21,499 bases of DNA from Chara braunii (Eukaryota > Streptophyta > Charophyceae > Charales > Characeae): positions 201,873 through 223,371 of the forward strand of contig BFEA01000010.1 in NCBI GenBank assembly GCA_003427395.1. Direction: 5' to 3'. Below the pieces are notes generated by a model. The model worked only from the letters and a program-made list of their open reading frames with translations, had not been told where the DNA came from and did no database searches. Each line of letters starts with the position of its first letter. Positions within the stretch are counted from its first letter, which is position 1. Positions 17,134 through 21,499 of the stretch are shown here, piece by piece. The position numbers and the translations under genes were made by a program.

Positions 17134-18714
17134 TTAAGAATTTACAGCGATTACAACCGAATTCGAAGTACTTGGATCAAAAGTAGACTGATTTTTAAAA
17201 GTAGATGTAGATGGAACAAAAGTAGTAGTAGTAGAAGTAGAATTACTTTCCGAGGTAGAAAATGCAGCAAAAGTAGAAGGCACATGGAGAGGCTTCACAA
17301 GTGCTAGATGCACGTGCTCAGCTTCCTTGCGCCTGCGCACTGGTTTGCAGAATTTGTTTGCACTAAAAAGAGTCATAGGGAATTCAAACGTATCGTCCAA
17401 TAGAACGGTACGCTCGTTCCCCTTGGCATCACGCACCACGAACTGAGTATCCTGCCCACGTGGTCCGTAGACAATGAGCCTTTTACCAGCCCAAGCCAAT
17501 GACCGCGTCGAAAGGACACTTGTCGTATGGTCCTTGAGTCCTAGCTGGGAGACATAACCTTTAGGGGCCACTCCCATAATTACATCCATGCAAGACACGT
17601 CAGTCCATCCCAGGTTTGGAGTGGTGAATAGACTAGTCAAGTGCTGCTCCAAAGCCTGCATGGAAGTCCTCCACTTTTGGTCCTTGAGGGCCTCAAGCTT
17701 CAGCCTTGCCTTGAGCACAGCGTGCTTATCTTGATGCTGCTCGATGAGGAGGTCCTCAAGAGTACGTACAAGAGTCACTTTCAGCCACTCTGTCAGATCA
17801 ATTCTCTCATAACCTGCAGTAACAGCTTGGAGTTCTATGAAACTCCGTACGGCGGGCTCTGTATTTGTGCCCATGATCATGCTTCGGTCTTCCTGCGGTG
17901 TTCGTAGTACCTCGAAGTATGAGAGCATGGAGCTAATCCAAGAGGTGATGTCCCCCTTCCCGACGTACTTGGACGGCAGAGTGGACTCCCTCTTGTCCAC
18001 TACGGGACCGTTGTATTGTACCCCAGTAAGAACTGCGGCGTTTTGGGCTGATGTTCCCGCATTTGGGAATGGGACCAGTGCAGAACTGCCGGCGCTACCG
18101 CTTGAGGAGCTGGCACCGGTTCCTGCGCTCATCACAGTTCCGCTTGCTCTCTGCATGAGGATTGTGTTAGGGTGAGAGACTGGGACTGCAGTAGGACGAG
18201 GATTAGGAGGGCTGGGGGCAGACAATTGGGACTGTTTGAGGCTGACTATCTCAGCCTGCAGCTCTTGGTTTCGCTGCTCTAGAGATGTCACATGGGACTC
18301 GAGATCTTCTAAGGTCCGCAGTTGACCCAAGGCTACTACGATAGCTGCTCGCTTCTCTTGGAACTGGTCATCACTAGATTTAGGAACCTCGACGAGGGCC
18401 ACTTGTGTAGCAATACTTGTGGCTTTAGCTGCTGCCTCTGCCTCCCTCTCTCTATGCATTGCGTCCTCATAAAGTTTTTGAAAGAAAGGTTTCTCGTTCT
18501 CGGCCGCTGCGTGCAGCATGGCCTTCCATTGCTCGGATGTGATGTCTGCCATGCTGGAGGATAGGGCGTCAATAGATCTCTCAAGGAGGGTTCGCACTTT
18601 GCTCACTTTTGGACGAACACTCCTCTTACCCTTCCTCACGCTCTCAAAAAGAACACCTTCTCTCTCCCTTCTCTCTGTTTCCGCTTTCTGCGCACGCGTG
18701 TCAATGTCGGACAT
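17134..18714 (-). CDS. Gag of element C, fused in frame to the end of the protease region
   Basis: This 526-codon frame is the longest in the window. The N-terminus is basic (RKGKRSVRPKVSK). A heptad-like coiled coil follows at about residues 130-165 (LEDLESHVTSLEQRNQEL), then a Ser/Gly/Pro-rich linker. The capsid-like core at about 245-405 (SKYVGKGDITSWISSM, EPAVRSFIELQ, LIEQHQDKHAVLKARLKLEA) matches element A. At about residue 405 it jumps to SLAWAGKRLIVYGPRGQDTQ, which matches the element A protein after LGWL in the protease. Zinc knuckle and protease active site are lost without breaking the frame. A Ser/Thr-rich tail ends at TAA 17134-17136, and acidic linker codons continue in frame beyond it. 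The first ATG is used; a start at SSSMADIT is also possible. Confidence 0.85.
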   Translation of the reverse strand: MSDIDTRAQKAETERREREGVLFESVRKGKRSVRPKVSKVRTLLERSIDALSSSMADITSEQWKAMLHAAAENEKPFFQKLYEDAMHREREAEAAAKATSIATQVALVEVPKSSDDQFQEKRAAIVVALGQLRTLEDLESHVTSLEQRNQELQAEIVSLKQSQLSAPSPPNPRPTAVPVSHPNTILMQRASGTVMSAGTGASSSSGSAGSSALVPFPNAGTSAQNAAVLTGVQYNGPVVDKRESTLPSKYVGKGDITSWISSMLSYFEVLRTPQEDRSMIMGTNTEPAVRSFIELQAVTAGYERIDLTEWLKVTLVRTLEDLLIEQHQDKHAVLKARLKLEALKDQKWRTSMQALEQHLTSLFTTPNLGWTDVSCMDVIMGVAPKGYVSQLGLKDHTTSVLSTRSLAWAGKRLIVYGPRGQDTQFVVRDAKGNERTVLLDDTFEFPMTLFSANKFCKPVRRRKEAEHVHLALVKPLHVPSTFAAFSTSESNSTSTTTTFVPSTSTFKNQSTFDPSTSNSVVIAVNS

Positions 18715-19970
18715 AGGTAGTTCAGAGAAAAGAAAAACAGTAAATCACAAAGAGCAGAAGGTAGAACTCCCAACCGGAGAGGTAATTCATTTGGACTTAG
18801 AGAATGGGATTCACGCAGCAGAATAAAAATAAATAGATAAATAATATAAAAAAAACAAAGAGAGGACTGACTTATCAAACGGGCCCGATAAGATTAGCTG
18901 GAGATCCCCTCCTGTCTAATTTGACAAGGAGCATGCACCACAATAAGTCAGTCGAAGAAAACTAACTGCAGCAATGGAGATTTCGACGGGTGCAGACGGT
19001 CGTTGAGAAAGACGCGGGGCAGTACGTGAGGACATGCAGTAAGACCAGTCAAGATCCCCTTGAAAGGAATGTCCTTACTAGCCGTAGGTCCCTTAAATTC
19101 AGCACAGCAATAAGATGCATTGATGGCAGCAGATTTGGGTCCTAAAGGTCCTGTCGTGTTGGGCCTGGTCCCACTGAGTCCCGAAGGTCCCAAGTAGGTC
19201 GTGGCCCAGGACCAACGAGATAGGTGTACCAGGTCAGTCCCAAACTGCTTTTACTGTATTGAAAAGGAAAAGACAACTTTTCAGCAAAAACTTACCCCTA
19301 CGCGCTCAGAAGTGAAAAGACAATGCACCGTAGAAAGATATGTCATTGAGAACAAGATACATCGTCCATCCATCCATCAGGTGAGAAAGCAATCCGCATG
19401 CTCACACACACAACCAAGACCGCAGAGAAGAGGAAGAGAGCCCGGCACACCCCAACAGGCCATGAAGCACCAAGCAACCTCCCACGGGCATAACCAGTTC
19501 ACACGGTCCTTACTTGTGAGGCCCGGGCTGGAAAGATGGATGACTCACCCCGCTCTCTTGTAGGTCCTCCTGACCCCTAGCTACCACTCCACGAAGTGTC
19601 CTAGCATGACTAAGAGGGCCTCCCTACACCCCTGTTACAACGCCGGATCCCCCGTCGGTACCTCTTGCAGCGTTTCGATGCAGATATGGTAGCTCTTGAA
19701 GGGAAGCCCAAAAGTCACTCAATGGCTTCTTGAAGTGCAGATTCCAGGTGCGAGTACCTCTCACTCCCTACTCCCTCTCGCTTACTCCAATCAGCCTCCT
19801 TTGTGTGTCGCCATGTCGACCGTACATGACCTAACCAGGTGGGGGCAGTATCCACATACCTCACTGCCCCTCTTAACCCTAACTTCCCAACCCTAATCCG
19901 AGATTACGTTAGCTCTAACCTAATTCGGAATTAGGTTTAGGGTGACTAACACCTCTTGCCAGCAAGTGAG
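18715..19970 (-). other. Long 5' leader of element C
   Basis: About 1.25 kb separates the primer-binding site from the Gag ATG. No domain is seen in any frame. A ggtcc/ggtccc-rich stretch lies at 19080-19205. The leader would carry packaging and dimerisation signals, but none can be pointed to from sequence alone. Confidence 0.6.
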
Positions 19971-19985
19971 TCTGCTCCGACACCA
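19971..19985 (-). other. Primer-binding site of element C
   Basis: The minus strand continues from the LTR end (CGTAACA) with AT and then TGGTGTCGGAGCAGA. Compared with the initiator-Met-type site TGGTATCAGAGC, two transitions occur in the first 12 bases, so tRNA-iMet or a related tRNA is the probable primer. Confidence 0.7.
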
Positions 19986-19987
19986 AT

Positions 19988-21318
19988 TGTTACGATCCTG
20001 GTCATTCCCAAAGTGCAACTTCACAATGAAAGTCAATGCCACCCAATTGCAAAAGAAATGAAAGCACTTGCAAAGAGATAGAAGCCAGAGAAGAGAAGAA
20101 GAAGAGAAAGAAGAAGAAGAAGAAGATGTACGCCAGCAAGACCGATGGCAAATCCCCCTTCTCCTCCTTAACTTCCCCAATCTTATTCTTCTTTCCCAAT
20201 AATAATAATTACAATGAGTGGATGAACCAGAATCAATATCCGAAGTTCCCTTTTACTGCTGACACAACAACAACAGCAGGTCCACCATAGCTATGGCTTC
20301 CCCCTTCTTCCACTTCTCACAAGCCTAGGCTATGGCGGACAACTGAGGGCTCAGCCCTTCTGTGCAAAGGACAACACAAAGCAGCTATGGCGCTGCACTC
20401 CTGTCCAAAGGCCAACCCAAAGCAGCTATGCCGCTGCTGACTAAGCCGCCATGCCTGACTCTGTCTCGAGCTTCCTTGGTGCGGCACTACCCCAGCTGAG
20501 GCCTTCCAGATGCAGCGCCCAACAAGGTGCTGAAGATGGTGTCCACCATAGCCAGGTAGGTACCTCGCCACTCTCCTCCTTCGCCCCCTTCTTCCTCCTC
20601 CTCCTCAGGCTGGGCTGCTCGCCATAGACAGGCTGAGCGCCCAGCTGCCCTTCACCTCCAGGCAGCGCTGTACAAGTCCAGGGCTTGGCTCAGCAGCGTG
20701 TCGCCAATCCTTGCATACTGCAAATGAGGAGCTACTTGCTCCTCCGGAAGATATAGCGGCCTACTGGCCTCTTGGGCGGTGACTTCCTAGGCCGAGCGGC
20801 CTCCCAGCAACCAGTACCTCCTCCCTTTCGGAGGCAAACATCATTGCAGGCTCTGCTATCGTCTGGACAGGCCCTAGACCCGGGCTACTTGGACTGGTAC
20901 CGGCCTACCTTTAACTGACCACTACTGGGACTTTGAAAATGCCAACTTTTTGTCTTCTTCTGCTCGGCCTCCAGTACCCGACACTTCTACCACTACTTGA
21001 GTGGTACCGGCCTACCACTTCTACCATTGAAGTGTCGCGGGCCTAACCCCGCTACTTGTGTTTTCCTGCTGTAACCCTCAAAGTCACGGCCACAGGTAAG
21101 TACCGGCCCTGCGGGGCCCTTCAACCAACAAGTACCCTTGCCGGTCACACACACGCTCAGCCGACAAGCACTCAGACAGGCACGTAACTCAGCAGGCACG
21201 CAGACACACAGAATTGGAAACTACAGCAGAACGCGGGAATCTCAGCAAGGCATTCATTCCAGGTGCAAATCCCAGAAATCAGCAGTGTTCTCAGTCTGTG
21301 TTTTGGCGGGTCATTACA
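19988..21318 (-). repeat. 5' LTR of element C
   Basis: It has the same termini as the left LTR (TGTTACGATCCTGG and GGTCATTACA) and is about 1331 bases long. The candidate TATA word CTATATC lies at 20756-20750, next to a 7-base-pair hairpin (20726-20732 with 20738-20744) that would sit near the start of the transcript. The palindrome CCATAGCTATGG is at 20285-20296. A plus-strand CAGGTAAGT is at 21093-21101. Confidence 0.92.
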
Positions 21319-21357
21319 TATATATATCATTTACAGTGTAATCAGTGAGGGGATTCT
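21319..21357. other. Spacer between element C and the hammerhead
   Basis: A TA run (21318-21327) is followed by 30 bases with no gene. The word acagtgtaatca (21334-21345) also occurs at 10985-10996 beside the possible third LTR border, which may be chance. Confidence 0.5.
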
Positions 21358-21417
21358 GCAGATTGTTGAGGGTTCAGCCTCCTGATGAGTCGGTGAAACT
21401 CCGACGAAACAGTTTGT
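21358..21417 (+). ncRNA. Hammerhead ribozyme, type III
   Basis: All parts of a hammerhead are present in order. Stem III 5' strand is 21358-21366, with the cleavage triplet GUU at 21365-21367 and cutting expected between 21367 and 21368. Stem I is GAGG/CCTC (21368-21371 with 21378-21381), loop GTTCAG. The core CTGATGA is at 21382-21388. Stem II is GTCGG/CCGAC (21389-21393 with 21401-21405), loop of 7 bases. The core GAA is at 21406-21408, then stem III 3' strand 21409-21417. Stem III has nine consecutive pairs, three of them G-U. The open helix is III, as in plant retrozymes and viroid-like satellites. It self-cleaves RNA in the plus sense, opposite to element C. GUU is less common than GUC but is a permitted NUH triplet. 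Confidence 0.9.
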
Positions 21418-21499
21418 CACAGCCCCTCGTTTGTTGTCCTCTTCTCCCTCTCTGCCTACGGTTTACCGGGCAGTTCTATTTGACGATATATATACAGAG
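21418..21499. other. Downstream of the hammerhead, to window end
   Basis: A CT-rich stretch (gtcctcttctccctctctgc) and a TA run near the end are visible, with no gene. If the ribozyme belongs to a retrozyme, the rest of the repeat and its primer-binding site would lie beyond this edge. Confidence 0.4.

Larger units (their letters stand above)
13708..21318 (-). mobile_element. Ty3/gypsy chromovirus-type element C, both LTRs, internally deleted
   Basis: The element spans about 7.6 kb on the minus strand: 5' LTR (21318-19988), primer-binding site, about 1.25 kb leader, Gag, a short rest of the protease region, RT, a sliver of RNase H, integrase end, chromodomain, polypurine tract and 3' LTR (15073-13708). 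It is of the same family as element A. Two internal deletions remove the zinc knuckle plus protease active site, and most of RNase H plus the first part of integrase. Flanks (agata left, tatat right) do not form a clear 5-base target duplication, but both lie in AT microsatellites. It is non-autonomous: sequences acting in cis remain while most enzymes are gone. Confidence 0.92.

Noticed and set aside
18948-19193. 81-codon minus-strand frame in the element C leader
   Set aside because: It has no domain, low-complexity ggtcc-driven composition, and no equivalent in element A.
21334-21345. acagtgtaatca shared with 10985-10996, suggesting an LTR border
   Set aside because: Twelve bases with no extension on either side is weak in AT-rich DNA; it may be chance.

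Overview
The window is eukaryotic and reads like plant or green-algal DNA. It is intergenic and dominated by LTR retrotransposons on the minus strand. Ty3/gypsy chromovirus order (Gag, protease, reverse transcriptase, RNase H, integrase, chromodomain) is visible twice. No intact single-copy gene and no prokaryotic operon is present. A lysine/glutamate-rich Gag-like fragment and a chromodomain-bearing integrase remind me of annotated charophyte (Chara-like) repeats. That is recollection, not a search result, and the organism call is tentative.

Layout. 1-1012 is AT-rich flank; its first 140 bases are paralogous to 13519-13672, and 571-1011 holds four diverged hairpin units. 1013-8080 is element A: 3' LTR, polypurine tract, then decayed integrase, RT/RNase H, protease and Gag; its 5' LTR is missing. 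8080-9218 is fragment B, a second copy of the integrase C-terminus plus chromodomain, fused in frame to the Gag start of A. B contains a perfect 19-base Tn5 mosaic end (8372-8390), a library adapter left in the assembly. 9219-9595 is unrecognised. 9596-about 12000 looks like the 5' part of a different element (Gag-like coiled-coil fragment, long leader with a 43-base tandem repeat, PBS-like site, LTR-like DNA with TATA boxes). 12276-12905 carries two RING-finger-like units in one frame separated by one stop codon, followed by repeats and a GATA microsatellite.

13708-21318 is element C, with both LTRs, a polypurine tract and a primer-binding site. It keeps a long Gag ORF and the YLDD motif of RT, but has lost the zinc knuckle, protease active site, most of RNase H and two thirds of the integrase. 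It could only move with proteins supplied by a relative.

The most notable item is at the right edge. 21358-21417 (+) folds as a complete type III hammerhead ribozyme, 40 bases outside the LTR of element C and on the opposite strand. It may be the start of a retrozyme-like, non-autonomous, self-cleaving element that continues past the window.
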